Source: Oenanthe sinensis
Taxonomy: Eukaryota > Streptophyta > Magnoliopsida > Apiales > Apiaceae
NCBI GenBank assembly: GCA_028671895.1
Contig: CM053802.1
Span: 12,593,631-12,657,630, forward strand
Reading direction: 5' to 3'
DNA: 64,000 nt
The notes under the pieces are model-generated. The model saw nothing but the letters and a program-made list of their open reading frames with translations. It did no database searches and was not told where the DNA came from. Each line of letters opens with the position of its first letter. Position 1 is the stretch's first letter. Below, piece after piece: positions 25,289 through 38,094 of this stretch. Both the position numbers and the translations under genes were made by a program.

Positions 25289-28200
25289 TTACAAGGTACC
25301 CTGACCACGAGCAATAAGAGCATCGGCTACCGAGTCCAAATCTTGTGGGAAGAAAACCCTGCACATCAAGTACTTTCAACCTTGAGAATTCCAGATCACT
25401 TGTTGAAGAAGGGCCTAGTAGACTTCAATGCAACCAAGAGCCAAGTAGGACTAAATCTACCGACTACATGTGTATTGTGACTAAAACAATTAAATTAATT
25501 GGAGGATTTTTCATGTATTACGTCGTATTTTTCTCACGAGTCATGACAGATCACCCGAGTGGATGACCTTGGAAAGTTTCAATATAGCAGATACCAGTTT
25601 CAAAAGAAGTTAAGGTAACCTGACTATGCCTAAGCTAGGAGTAGATATAGAATTCAGAACATTATTACAACTCAGAGAAAACCAACGAGATTACCTGCAG
25701 GTGTTGTGATACAAGGTCATACTTAGTTCATCTTGGTTCTCAATGCCTTTACAGCCAGCAACCACTTCCAGAACTTGCCTAGAAAAAGCCATGTCATTTT
25801 AACTATGAAACCTCATTTCAACAGAAAGGATTTGGCACATTCATTACATGAAAAAAGAAAATTGAACTCCGAACATAATTTGACCCTTGCATACAATAGG
25901 AATGTAGGACGACAGATTGTCCTAAAATGCATTTGCCTGAAGTTCTAAACTTCAACTGGAATAAAAGAGAAAGCAGGAAAACATGTAGAAGGGACTGATA
26001 CAAGTATAGAAGATAACTACCAAGGATAATAACATCTATTTCTCGAAGGCATAGAGACTTGAAGTTTAAATCCAAAAATCAACTTGGAACTTTGAATTTT
26101 CGAATGAGCTTCTACATCACTTAATATAAAAAATTGTCAACATCCCTTCAAATAGAAAATGTGTGGCTCCCATAAATCTAACAACCTTATTCCACCCAAT
26201 AATAATTTTCAAGAAATAACTCCAAATTACTACCTACTACTAAAAGATAAAAATGATTTATCATATCTGATTCATCTATTAAATTTTCCTAACCTAATAA
26301 AGAGTATATTCTTCTAAAATTGAATACATAATAACTTGCTAATAAGACATTGAAAACTTCAGTTAATATTCTATTACAAGGTAATCAGCATAAATAATAA
26401 ACTGAAATTGCTAATTTTAGCAGGGTATTTGGAATAGCTCACAAACAGCTAAAAGTGTTTGTCATCATTCTTTATTTGACAACCTGATTATTACTATAAT
26501 TATTAATTGAAATTTTGAAACAATGAATACTACTTTCATATCCGAGTTTTTATATTTTTGTATACATTACATACATAATTTAATCGCCATAACATAAATT
26601 CGACTTTTGAAACTAGCTATAAGCATAACTACTTGTCACTGATCAAAATAAGCAATCAATATCATCTAATGATCACACACATGTTATTCTAAGCTTCCTC
26701 GCCCTCATTTCGGGAAGTTAAGAGTTCAAGCCTTGTCCAAGGTAAAATGGGTGTATAAAATACGCTAATTTAGCAAGATAATAATTGAGAAAAATTCATG
26801 CAACCTACTAATTATCTACCCCAAACATCTGTCATTTGTCCGAAAAGACAGCACTCAAAAAACTCGTAAGCTTAAACTGTACTTCAATCCCTTAAAAATA
26901 GTCTTAAGAAACAATACTCCCAATCACGTACAATATATTTATATAGATGTCACCCATATGCCAGTATGATGACATAGTATCTTTTCTTATTTCCAGCACA
27001 AAAAAATTCGTCACATCTAACCCAGCATGATACTGCAAAGCCTAATGGGGAATTGTAAATATGTGTGTTTTAACTGACAGTTCCTGAAAAAAAATAGAAA
27101 TCATATAAATATATATAAAAACTCACCGAACTAAACAGGGTTCATTTCGACCTTTGACAAGACACTGCTCATCATACTTCTCTTTCTTCTTTGAAGGCCA
27201 CAAAGACCTCACATAGCTTATCCCAGCATGAGTATTCTTAATTTCACAATAAGGAGAATCTGTCTCAATCATCATTCTCTCAATAGGAATGCCCCTTACG
27301 ACATCAAGATTTTCAGGCATCTTTAGGGAACAACCATTTATACCTGTGATCATATATTAGAAGACATACAGTTAAGATATCATGGTTACTCCATGGGCTA
27401 CAAATGGACAATATCTAGTTAAATATAAAATTGATGATTTGTTCAACAAACTTAACTATTACTGGAGAAATGATCCCCCTGAAAAAATAGTCCACATTAC
27501 ATGAACTAAACAATTACCAAAACTACCTAATGAACCTTTAAAGAAAACTGATACAATAAAATTCCAATAAAAGTGTCTGTTTAACATTAGTGTACAACAC
27601 TCGCATAAGCATCCCCGTTTTTCTTCTCACGTCAAATTAGCATATAAACTTAGTCCCAAATGCTGTAATCAGCGTTAAAAGCTCAAAACAATGTTGTAAC
27701 ATATCACCTATGAAGAGATTATTGAACGAAAGAAGTCGATCACGATCTTCTGCAGTTCCAGTAAATGAGTGGGCAACACCAGCAGAGAATCTGTCAAATT
27801 ACAAAGGCTTATACATCGGTGGTGGGCAAAATGGACCAACCAGATAAAGCAAAATTGAAAATTGTATTCATATCATTAGAAATAAATGTTCAACTTATCC
27901 AATAAAAAGAAGCAGTTCCTATGTGCATCAATCACACCTATTATTGGGGTATAACTAGTAAGGAAGGTGCAGCTAGAAACTCTGTTTTCAGGCTAATTAC
28001 AAATACTACGAACAGCAGCAACAAACAAGCATCATATTAAAATGTCCATCTAACTAGTGATTATCCAAGCATCAGCCATTCAAACATCTATTCTCTCTGA
28101 CATGTTACAGTAACTAATAATATCACATTTCTTAATTAATACAGCATTCCTTCATTTTTTGTCAAATGTCAATAAGAATACTACTAAATGCTGCTAAACT

Positions 28201-30308
28201 TACATAGAATCATCTTCTTATCTATAATAATTTAGACAGGTGAGAACTATTAAACTGAACCAACTTGAATAAAATACATATCATCCTTGCATCTATGAAA
28301 CATACCACAATCTGCTAGTAGCCAGAACCAAAAAACCCCTCTAACAAGGTGATAAGCATTGCAAATGAACACCCATTAGATATATGTTACCTTATATCCA
28401 AAACACTTGACCTTCATATGTACACCCATTAGATAAATGACAACTTATGTTTACTACTTAATCGAAAAAGGTACAAGAAGGGCAGAAAAACAGAAATCAG
28501 CCAACCAGAATTATTTTATGTTCTACCTCTCCTTGTTTTGCTCAAGAATGTGACAAAAATCTTCGGCAGCTGCTCGCATGTGCAAAAACATTGGCAACTT
28601 CATGCTATCTGCTAATTCAAACTGCTTGTTGAAATACCTGTTTTCAGCAGAAAAAACAAGATGAAAAATTATTAGGTATTTACAAGGGAATTGAAAGGAG
28701 TTAGTGTCATCATATCCATTTTGCGAGGCGCCAGAGTATACCTTTTTTGAATCTCTGCTGGGCAAAAGCGAATCCTGTCATAGTCCAACCCGCATTCACC
28801 AATTGCTACAACCTTAAGAAACATACTACACGTCAATGTTAAAATAAAAATAATGAATTTTAAAGTAATAGCTTACTTATAGAGCAGTATTCACTACTAA
28901 TGGGAGGAAAATAGGGGTTTATTTATAACGTAGAGCACGCATAGTTATCTATAAATTTTCTGTAATCTTATAGACTAAACTGATTTCTGTGATATCGTAG
29001 ATAAGGCACACCTTTCCTTTTTCAACTCCCTCTCTAGCTAACGACAAAAGCGCCTCAAAGTGTTTTTCAGGATCCCCACTCTCCTCAAATTCCTGAACAA
29101 TCCATTTTACAACAGTGAATGTCTATGAGAGGTGATAGTCTTACTGTACAAGTAACCGATAAAGAGATTTAAAGAACAAGAACTCACACTGCATCTTGTT
29201 GGGTGAACACCCACAGTGCAGAAAAGCCTTGCTGTATTAAATAACAAACAGCTGAATTTAGTCAAGCCAGGGGTCAATTAAGAAAAGTGCATTAGCAGTA
29301 AATGAAAAGAAACATTAATATACAAACAACCACTTGCATACCATCTGTTTCGGCGATAGCAAGAGCATCTCTTGATTCCTCAAGTGATCCACCAGTGACC
29401 TAGATAAGTAGACCTGATCAGCATTGTGAAAATGTAACAGAATCCAAGATCATGTAACAATTGTTGATTATGTTTGCAGGGCACGGCAGACAGATAATAA
29501 CAGCTTGCATTCATTAATTAATAATATATTCTTCCCTTATCCCTGACAATTATTCCCAGGACTGCAGCCAACAATATAAATTAGACTTAAATAGAGTAAG
29601 ACCTGGGACATTATCTTCACTTTATGCAAAAAAGTCTTATCTAACATTTAGCCCAAAGTCAGCATGTGTTTTATTCAGTAACAAAAAACAGTTGCAATAT
29701 TGAAGAGCCTATTTTTTAAAGATTTTCTAAACAAGCAACAATGTGATCGATTGTATTATGTATAGTAGAAGAAACTTTGTTCTACACATGTACTTCCATT
29801 TTTGTAGAAACACACTTTTGCTTCATCCATCCCCAACTAGTAAATGTCTTAAACTGATTGTCAAGAAAATCAGGTATAAAAAGTAACAAAAGAACTACAG
29901 ACTAGCTAATAAAAAAGTTGGAGAATATATACAATTATCCGATCAACTCCAGCACTCCATGCCCTACTGAGAACAGTTGAAATATCGGCCAAATGGCACG
30001 GCTTGCCATTGTATATTCCTTTGAACATGCCATCTGAATAATATATGTTAGGGTTTAAAACCCCAGAGTAAGGAAACACCAACAAAAAAATATGAGCCTT
30101 AATGTGATTATAAAAGAAACTAGGTTAGGGAACACGAAATTGAAGTAAAATTGACTTGCCTGTGAAATTAACTGCTATATCTGCTCAGGTAGAAAAACAA
30201 ATACAGATAGTTACGGTTATGGAGACGAACATATAGGATTGAAAGTTAAAACCGAATCAAAACTAAAGGCAAGTACAATTTCTTGCCTATCATGCGAAGT
30301 TTGGCCAT
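25289..30308 (-). CDS. TATDN1: TatD-family deoxyribonuclease (TATDN1-like), 12 exons
   Basis: TatD enzymes are metal-dependent DNases with a TIM-barrel fold; in eukaryotes they are linked to DNA degradation and repair. Exons on the minus strand, 5' to 3': 30287-30308, 30160-30180, 29933-30033, 29342-29399, 29188-29231, 29012-29092, 28742-28812, 28527-28637, 27708-27790, 27127-27343, 25695-25778, 25289-25358. The total is 963 nt, 320 residues, the length I recall for the plant homologue. Likely metal-site motifs are seen: GECGLDYDR, PMFLHMRAAAEDF, GVAHSFTG and MIETDSPYC. Other clear blocks are DGMFKGIYNGKPCH and VKGRNEPCLVRQVLEVVAG. Exons 1 and 2 are only 22 and 21 nt, and both donors after them read G|GCAAG, so introns 1 and 2 would be GC-AG. 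The two first exons rest on frame and similarity (MIDIAVNFTDGMF across the joins); the rest is firm. Confidence 0.92.
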
Positions 30309-30596
30309 GGTCTGACTTTCTTTTACTAAAAGTATGAAGAAAGAATTGCTTCTTTGGTTACTTTAATGAACAGACCACCTTAATCTGCAAGTTGGTAGTC
30401 GAAAAATGTTACATTTACATCACGACCAAAATGATTACAATAACAATGTACTTTATATAGCTATTATATATCTATCTTTTTCGCAAATAAAGATCAAATC
30501 TGTAATCTTTATTATAGATAAAACACCCTTTAACAGAATGGTACGATCTCTGTTAACCGTAACATCCAATATTTAATATATAATAGAATTTTTTTG

Positions 30597-30765
30597 ATAT
30601 TTAGATTAGAATCCTAGGAAAAAATTCAATCTGAGTCCTAATTGGAGACCTCATATTCTGCTTATAATATTACAAAACGATTGCAGAATATAATGCATGA
30701 CATATAATCTCCAATTAGTACTAAGTACTCCACTGAGTTATACCCTAGAATCTTATTATGATTAC
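30597..30765. repeat. Imperfect inverted repeat, MITE-like
   Basis: The outer arms GATTAGAATCCTAGG (left) and CCTAGAATCTTATT (right) are near reverse complements. A second inner pair is CTAATTGGAGA against TCTCCAATTAG, and a third is ATATTCTGC against GCAGAATAT. Together they give a fold-back of about 170 bp without coding capacity. No target duplication was fixed. Confidence 0.4.
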
Positions 30766-31287
30766 AAATTAACATTTCCTTTATAACTTTTTGTATTAGA
30801 ATTCGCAAATTCAATTACAATTATCTTTCTAAATTTCCAATAAAATTAATGTTTAACAGATAATTTATTTTTGCTTTTCACAAGTAACAGACATTAATCA
30901 AGAACTTACTTCTCCTAGCATACCAATATCTGGGGCCTAGCCACCTAGGCATTCTTAATTATGAAACACATCATCATCAAAACATAGAACAGTTGAGTAA
31001 TACATACAAAACCATAAAATTAAAGATTAAATCAACCCCATTAATAATAAGTTAAATCATTTTAACTAAAAGTATAACAAAACCAATAAAAAGAAAAGTA
31101 CGATATTGTACTTAAAGGCCGGGGGGGCATCACCTTAGAATCCTGAGATGAAGAGCTCGGCACTATCTTAAAATTCACACAGCTTATCCCAGTTTTGTAC
31201 ACAAATGGGCCCCCATGGTTTGAAAGAAGAGAATGTATAGACTGTAGAATGGGCTCAAGCTCTGCTTTTGTAAGAAGCGAAAGCTCT

Positions 31288-31289
<2 letters not shown>

Positions 31290-31329
<40 letters not shown>
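31290..31329. repeat. (TA)n microsatellite
   Basis: About 20 uninterrupted TA units, followed by a short TTTA-rich run. Confidence 0.95.
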
Positions 31330-31333
<4 letters not shown>

Positions 31334-31632
31334 TTATTTATAATTTTAAGAGTATTTGTCAAGAATACCAATTTTGGGTATTAATATACCAACATGTTTA
31401 CTTCTTGCAAATATATGTTTTTTAAAAAAATTACAGCATTTATTTTGCAAAAATACGTGCAACTACCCGACCCATTTCAGACATCTCCACTCTCTATTTC
31501 TCTCCTCACTCTGTAATTACATACCTACTTCTTTCTCTTTCACTTTCTCTTTTCTTTTTCTCGATTCAGTGTTTCTGATCTTCTTCTAGTGCTTATTTAA
31601 AACTCGACTTAAGCTATTTTTCCCCAAATACC

Positions 31633-33645
31633 ATGAAGAAATTGGAAATTGCGATGAAGAAATTCGATGATACGACAGATGGTGCAAAAGTGGCAGAGAA
31701 TGCAGCACTCAGAGAATCAACAAAAAAGAGTGGAGAAGATGTTAAGGAAGTAACACCTATCCAACAAGTTGAGGATGAATTTCAGAAGAATGATGCAGGG
31801 AAAGTTGTAAATGATGTTGTAGAGGATGCTACAGTAGTCGAAAGTACATTTAATGAAGTTACAAATGAAGTTGGTTCAGATGTTATAGATGTGGTAAAAG
31901 TTGAAGATGAATTTACAACATCATATGTTATTGCTAGAGAAGTTTCTTCAGTTGATGTTGAAAAAGTTGAAAATGTAATTCTTGAAGTTGTACGAGAGGT
32001 TTCGAATAATGACATCTGCAATGAGACAATGGATGATTTGGCAAGTATTTTTCAGAAAAGAAGTCATGATGATATGAAAGATGCCGGAGTGGTAACTTTT
32101 TCATACTTTTACTTTAATGTTGTTATTTATATTGTATTTTTTGTAGCATATTTCTAAAGTTGCTTTGTTACGGAACCCCGGTTTTACCAATCTTTTGCCA
32201 AGAAGAGCCATTATGCTTCTAGCTTATTTGACATTTCCATTTTTGCAATATTATGGCTCTAGCTCATTTCAAACTATTGATGCTCCTAAAATTGTAAAAG
32301 ATGTTGGAATTTGTCCATTGAATGACAATATTGGGAAGCTATCAGGTTTAAAATTGAACGCAGAGTACTACGAATGGCTGGACAGTGGACTTCTCACGAA
32401 GAATAGGTATACAATGTTTTTATATTTCTATTTGCAACTTCTATATCTATTTAGTACTTATATTTTTCTTTTGTCTGGTTTTAAGGGGGGGGGGGGAATT
32501 ATTCTAAAGAAGATAATGAGATTAGTTCTCCTTTGAAGTTGGGAGGAAAGTTTATAAGTCAGAATATTTGGTTTCATGCCATTGAGTATGATAGTTTTAA
32601 TCTTGCAAACTTTGTAAGTGATACTCTATTTTTCATTTTATTTAGTCTGCACTGTCATAATTTATTTAATTTAATGATTGTTGTAATGTTATAATTTGTA
32701 GCATATTGATGTATTTTTCTACTACCTGAGGAAGAAATCAAAGTACAATGCAAATTATACAAAGAAATTTACTACTACAGACTTCAATTTCTAGAAAATG
32801 ATTATGTCACTGTATGCGGATATTCCTGATTGTGACAATATCGATGAGTCTAAAATCAGTTCAAGGATAGATGTTTTAAATGTTATTAATGGATCTTCAC
32901 TACCTTATGGTACTCGATGGTCATTGGTAGACTATGTTTTGAATCCAATCTGGTTGCCTGAGGAGAATCATTGGGTTCTTACTATTTTCAACCTTGCTAA
33001 TAGGCAGATTCATGTTTGTAATATATTGAATAATAATGCACGTGAAGCTATTTTGAAGGAGAGTGTGCTTCATTTCTCTAAATTGTTACCCCATTTTTTG
33101 GTCCCAACTGATTTTTACACAATGACCAACGTTGATTTCTCTCCTAAATATTATTAGGAGAAGGGAACAACTGATTGCATTAAATTACTTTTTAAGCGTT
33201 CTTATTATCCTCAGACAAAAGAATGTGAGTATTTATAAAATAATTAATATATTTTTTTCTTTTGGTTTAATGAGTGTATTATTTTTTATTATCTATTTTG
33301 ATTTTTGTTATCTGACTCAATTTTATGCAGAGATAGTAGAATGTATATGATATCAATTGCAGAGTGCCTTGTCATGAATAAGGAGTTTCCCAAAGATTCT
33401 TTTGATCTTGATACTCATCGATCAAGAATTGGGTTTGCATTTTATAAATATGGCATGGGAAAACAGATTTATAACTATGACAGCGAGACTGAATACATTG
33501 ATGATGGTAATGAAGATGTGAATGGTTATGTGTAAAACATTAAATCGAAGAAAAGAAAGTCGACACAAGATTGTGAAGCGAAGAAGAAGATGTCTAAGGG
33601 TTCGAAGAAGAACAAAGAGACGAAAAATTACATTGAGATCTTGTA
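31633..33645 (+). pseudogene. Ulp1-type (C48) cysteine protease of transposon origin, broken
   Basis: Plant Mutator-like elements of the Kaonashi/CUMULE kind carry SUMO-protease-like (Ulp1) genes, and this looks like one. An acidic N-terminal part (31633 onward, MKKLEIAMKKFDD) is followed by DVFFYYLRKKSKYNANYTKK and then WLPEENHWVLTIFNLANRQI. After an apparent intron (about 33223-33330) comes MYMISIAECLVMNKEF and a Lys-rich tail ending KNYIEIL. In-frame stops follow TTDFNF (32791-32793) and SPKYY (33157-33159). Of the expected His-Asp-Cys triad, the His of ENHW is present, the Asp position reads Asn (HVCN), and the Cys of the usual DCG reads Ser (RDSR). It is therefore dead both as a reading frame and as an enzyme. 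The intron limits are approximate. Confidence 0.7.
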
Positions 33646-33699
33646 ATTTAAACTTTCTATGTAGTCCTATTTCATTTGTACTCTGTTAAACTTTGAAAT

Positions 33700-34889
33700 G
33701 TTCTCAGATATATTACATTTATGTTATGGATTTGAAAGAAATATTTAAGAAGCTTCAATGTCATTGGACTTTATGGTTTAATGTTGTATGTATGTTGAAA
33801 GGTTTAATGATTTTAAGTAAGTTTCTATGTAGTCATGTTTGCAATTGGGTTGAAGGGTTTAGCTTCAATATTATTTGAGTTTAATATCACATTGAATTCA
33901 TTTTTTAGTGATGTATATATGTTGCAGTTGAGTTTGCAGTAGTGGTTAAAAGTGGTTGCAATAGAGATTGTGTTAGTGGTTGTAATTTTGCAATAGAGAA
34001 TGTTACATTTTGAGTTGTATTTGTAGTTAAATTTATTTGACTATGTTGCATAATGGGTTTCATAAGTGGTTAGAATAAATTTAATTTGCATAATTTTTTG
34101 TTAGGGGTTATAAATTATATATAAGATTTAGCTTTTATCACTTTAGTATAGATTTTGGGGTTTACTGTTTAGATTTTAGGATTTAGGGTTTTACTTTAGG
34201 ATTTATGCTTAAAAGTTTGGGGTTTTGGTTTGTGGGGTTTAGGGTTACTATTTTAGATTTAGTTATGTTGCATTTTAGGCTAAATTGGTGGTTGAATGTA
34301 GGTTCAATGTTGCATAATGGGATTGCATAAGTGGTTACAATTAATTTGGTGTTTCATCATTGGTTTCTAGTGGTTGCAACTAATATATAAGATATAGGCT
34401 TTTAGGGTTAACCTTTTATGATTTAGGCTTTTTATTTTAGGGTGTAGGGTTTAACTTTTGGTATGTAATATGATGTTGCATTTTGGATTGAAGATAATGG
34501 ATCGTGTTGCGTAAAGGGTTTCATAGGGTGTTACAATTATTTATATTTCGCATAATTGGTTGCATTAAGGGTTTTAAATAGGATTTAAATTTTAATGTTT
34601 TAGGGTTTATGGTTTTTTGTCTAGACTTTTGGTTTTAGAGTGTATAGTGAAGATGCATATAGGTTATATAAGATGTTAAAAATGCATTTTGATTGCATAA
34701 GTGATTCATTATGAAGATCTGTCAAACAACTAATATATAAGATAGTAATATAAATGCTTTTACAAATCTTTTAATCTTAATTCTGGTTCATATTGAAATA
34801 AAGTCACAACTGAATTTATGATATACTAGCTTAGTACAAATAAAAAAAATGTTTTAATTAAAATTGAAAAAACTAATATACTAAATGAA
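33700..34889. other. Non-coding middle of the Mutator-like remnant
   Basis: Low-complexity T- and G-rich sequence with many repeats of TTAGGG-like, GGTTTAGGG-like and GTTGCATAA-like words and no ORF. It lies between the plus-strand Ulp1 relic and the minus-strand MULE fragment. The TTTAGGG-like words are scattered and irregular, not a telomeric array. Confidence 0.4.
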
Positions 34890-35280
34890 CTAGTTATTGT
34901 TCATTGGGATTCTGCAAGTCCTTCTATTATGTCCCATTTGGTTACATTTTCCACATTGGACTTGTGTTTTTCCATTTCTTTCCCAATGAGCTTTACATCT
35001 TTTTTTTCTACCAACCATGTTCGTATTTACTTCATCTGTGATGTCATTATTTGTGTTTGATTATGCAGCTTCTGTAATTTGAACCCCAACACGTCCATCA
35101 TCAACCGTCATTTCACTACGATTGAAAATATATAATAGTTGCATAATTGAGTTTTCAATTGTGAAATACAAAGGGTATCTGCTGAAGTCAGGCTCTCTTT
35201 TCTTGAGCTCTATATAAAATAACAGTTGTTGATCGTCAACAATTATGAAAGGAGGATATTCATCTTTTTCTTAATACTGA
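34890..35280 (-). pseudogene. MULE transposase fragment with C-terminal CCHC zinc knuckle
   Basis: Read on the minus strand, one frame gives YPPFIIVDDQQLLFYIELKK and REPDFSRYPLYFTIENSIMQ, which resembles the N-terminal domain of plant Mutator-type proteins. After a TAA codon it continues as GRKKRCKAHWERNGKTQ followed by QCGKCNQMGHNRRTC, a CX2CX4HX4C zinc knuckle like those at the C-terminus of MuDR-type transposases, then stops at 34890. The catalytic centre is absent, so this is an internally deleted remnant. Its position back to back with the Ulp1 relic suggests both belonged to one MULE. Confidence 0.6.
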
Positions 35281-38094
35281 ATTAATAGTGAAGTTGATTG
35301 TGGTTACAACTTCAGTTGATTGCATATCATACCGGGCAAGTTAGCATAGTCACAATTTGTTGGGAGAAGCAAACCAAAAACTTTAAAACTTCTGTAACTT
35401 GTATTTTCATCTTAGTGGTCACCATGTTAAACAATAACTAGAATATTATTCATTCTTACAATGAAAATCATGCAACCGAAAAACATCTTAGGTGACATCA
35501 CTTAGAAAATTAACAAAATTTTATAAACTAGCATTTCAATACATGACATAGTTGAAGATATCAATTGGAACCTAGAAACTGAATACATTACATGGTTCGA
35601 CAAGTGTATTGTAACCGGGAACTAGTAAAATGAAAGCACACACAGCCGAGACTTTCGCAACCATAAATTAATGCAAGATTTTGATAAATTTTTTAATAAT
35701 TATGCAACCTGGCAACTCAATACACAACATGCCTCCACAAGTCAATTGCATCAGAAAACTCGTAAAATGAAAAATAGGTTAGGTGTGTGTTTTGCAAGCA
35801 TAAACAAATCCATAATTTGGACATAATTTTTTAAAATTTATGTAACGTAGCAACTCAATAGATTACATGGTTCGACACGTCTATTGCAACCGGAAACTAG
35901 TGAAATGAAAGCAAACCTAGACGTGCCTTCCTCAACCATGAACTAATGCACCATTTTGACATGATTTTTAAAAATGCTACAACCTAGTAAATCAATACAT
36001 TACATGCTTCGACACGTCTATTGCAACCTCAAACTCGTAAAATGAAAGTAGACCTAATCGAGTCTTTCGCGGCCATGAATAATTCACCATTTTCATATAA
36101 TTTTTAAAAATTATGTAACATGGGATCTCAATACACGAAATCCTTTAACACTAGTTAGTAATCTGCACACTAGCAACCTCAGATCAACCTAATCTGCTTA
36201 TAAGATATTGAATCTCTGTAACCTCTTATACAACTAAAAACAACAATAATTCCTCAAATTTATCAATCATAAATATTGTAAACAAACTTTTATAATAGAA
36301 AACAAGTTGATTTATAACTTTCATATCAATTCACTGCTTAGAAGTTACCTTATCGCCGATTTGAAACAAATTTACGAATTAGTTGGAGTTTCATTTCAAT
36401 GACGAAGAACAAATCAATTCTCAATTGATCTCGGTTCAATCGCAGTTCGTGTGTGTTAGTAACGTTGAAGTTGTAACTAACGGGAGATATGCAACTTAAA
36501 TATGAATATAATTATATTTGCAACTTCTTTTATGTTTAACGCATTTTTTCAACGTACTTTTACAAATTGTTTTAAAACAAAAACGTAAAAATGCATTTTT
36601 TTTACTTTTTTAAATATATTTATAAAAAAATCCCTAATTTTAATATATCATTTAAAATTAGATGTTTTTTACTGTAATTTAAAATTAGATGTTTATTTCT
36701 AAAAAAATACGACAACTCGAGGCAAATCTTTAAAAAAATGGATGATGATGAAATAAATTGTAACTCAATTACCACTGCACTATAAAACAATTTATTTAAA
36801 TAACGTTACATTTTTATTTTAATATAAACATTTTGTTAAACTTTACATTTTAGTATTAGATTTGATTAAGTTTGATTAAATTGATGATGTCTTATATTTT
36901 TATTATAAATTCTTATATATTAATTAAAATTTTATATTTTTAGGAACTCGCTGTTGAATTATGAAATTATTCAAGTCATTTTCTCTAGATTTATACTATA
37001 ATTTTACTTCTAGTAATTAATTATGAACAAATTATTTTGAAATTATAGAAAATAATAATTACATTTCTTCCAAATAAAAATACAAATTCAGATTGTTATA
37101 ATTAAAAATATAAGTTTAAAATTGAAATAAATATCAACTCATAATTAAAATAAAAAATTATTGGGGTCAAGCTAGCTAAAGTATATAAATGCATAATGAT
37201 CGTTCATTATTGTAAGTAAAAATTAGTGCACACTAATATAAGTTTACAATAATTTAGTCCGGACTTAACAAAAAACACATAATTTCTCTAAAATAGTTCA
37301 TAATTTTTTTATTTCAAAAATTTTGTGTTTGGATGTAATATTGAAGAGGTGTTTTGCTAAAATTAGTATACATCTTGAAGTAATTTCATAATTTTGTGGT
37401 GAGTTCTTAAAATTATAAATAATTGAGTAATATATAAAAATTTATAAAAGTATAAATACATCATTAATTTAATCAAAATTAATTGAACGGTTATAACATA
37501 TAAAAATATAATGTTAGTGACTTAAATAAATTATTTTATAATTTAGTAGTATGTTTTATAAAAACTAAATAGTTGAATGAAAAAAATTCATTTTCCCAAT
37601 ATTAGTTGAGTTAATCAAAAAATTTAATTAGGAGATTCTTAATATGAAGATATTAAATTTAAGTTATAATTTAAATAAAATTTATTTATATGCTAAAATT
37701 TGATGGTGATCAATTGTACATTGGAGATCCAAGGACCAAACCATACATTATTAACATCCCACGTGTATTTTACATATATTTTCCCTAAAAAAAACCTTAA
37801 AATTGCCATTCTCCGATAATTTTTATATATGTTTGTTTGTTTTTTTTGAAATAAATATATGTTTGTTATTCACATTAATTTCTTATGGGGTTGAGTTGAT
37901 ACTTACTAGATAGAAACATTATCCCGCATGTGAAACTCAAAACGTATGATAATAATTTAAATGGTTAAATTCATGGATATACGAAGATCACCCACGTAAC
38001 TGTACGTATATACGCTACATGCATACTAATAAAAACAACTTATTTAAATATGTGATTATAACTAAATCTTAATATTTAAAGGGCAAATTATTAC
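35281..38094. other. AT-rich spacer between the MULE remnant and the AGP gene
   Basis: The part at 35400-36480 has several diverged repeats of a unit with words such as CAATACATTACATG, TTCGACACGTCTATTGCAACC and AACTCGTAAAATGAAAG, and may be the outer part of the Mutator-like element. Terminal inverted repeats could not be fixed. From about 36490 to 38094 it is plain AT-rich sequence; the end nearest 38094 should hold the AGP 3' UTR. Confidence 0.4.
35560..36060. repeat. Diverged direct repeats of about 130-150 bp
   Basis: Near-copies begin around 35573, 35850 and 35990. They share a block reading roughly 'cctagaaactgaatacattacatg', then 'ttcgacacgtctattgcaacc', then 'aactcgtaaaatgaaagca'. 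A further partial copy lies near 35715. Copies differ by several substitutions each, so the array is old. It could be a subterminal repeat array of the Mutator-like element. Confidence 0.5.

Larger units (their letters stand above)
30309..31632. other. Spacer upstream of the TatD DNase gene
   Basis: Holds the presumed promoter of the TatD gene, an inverted-repeat element near 30597-30765 and a TA microsatellite. On the minus strand about 31095-31290 is open in one frame for roughly 60 codons, but I recognise no family in it. Confidence 0.4.

Noticed and set aside
26690..26770. tRNA-like GAGTTCAAGCC word near 26730
   Set aside because: It is inside a TatD intron, and no acceptor stem or A box can be paired with it.
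31095..31290. Open minus-strand frame upstream of the TatD gene, possibly an extra 5' exon
   Set aside because: The translation (containing GPFVYKTGISCVNFK) fits no known TatD N-terminus, and the gene already has a complete start at 30308.
34140..34650. TTTAGGG-like words suggesting an interstitial telomere repeat
   Set aside because: The words are irregular, spaced unevenly and mixed with GGTTT and TTGCATAA words. No head-to-tail array of the 7-base plant telomere unit exists.
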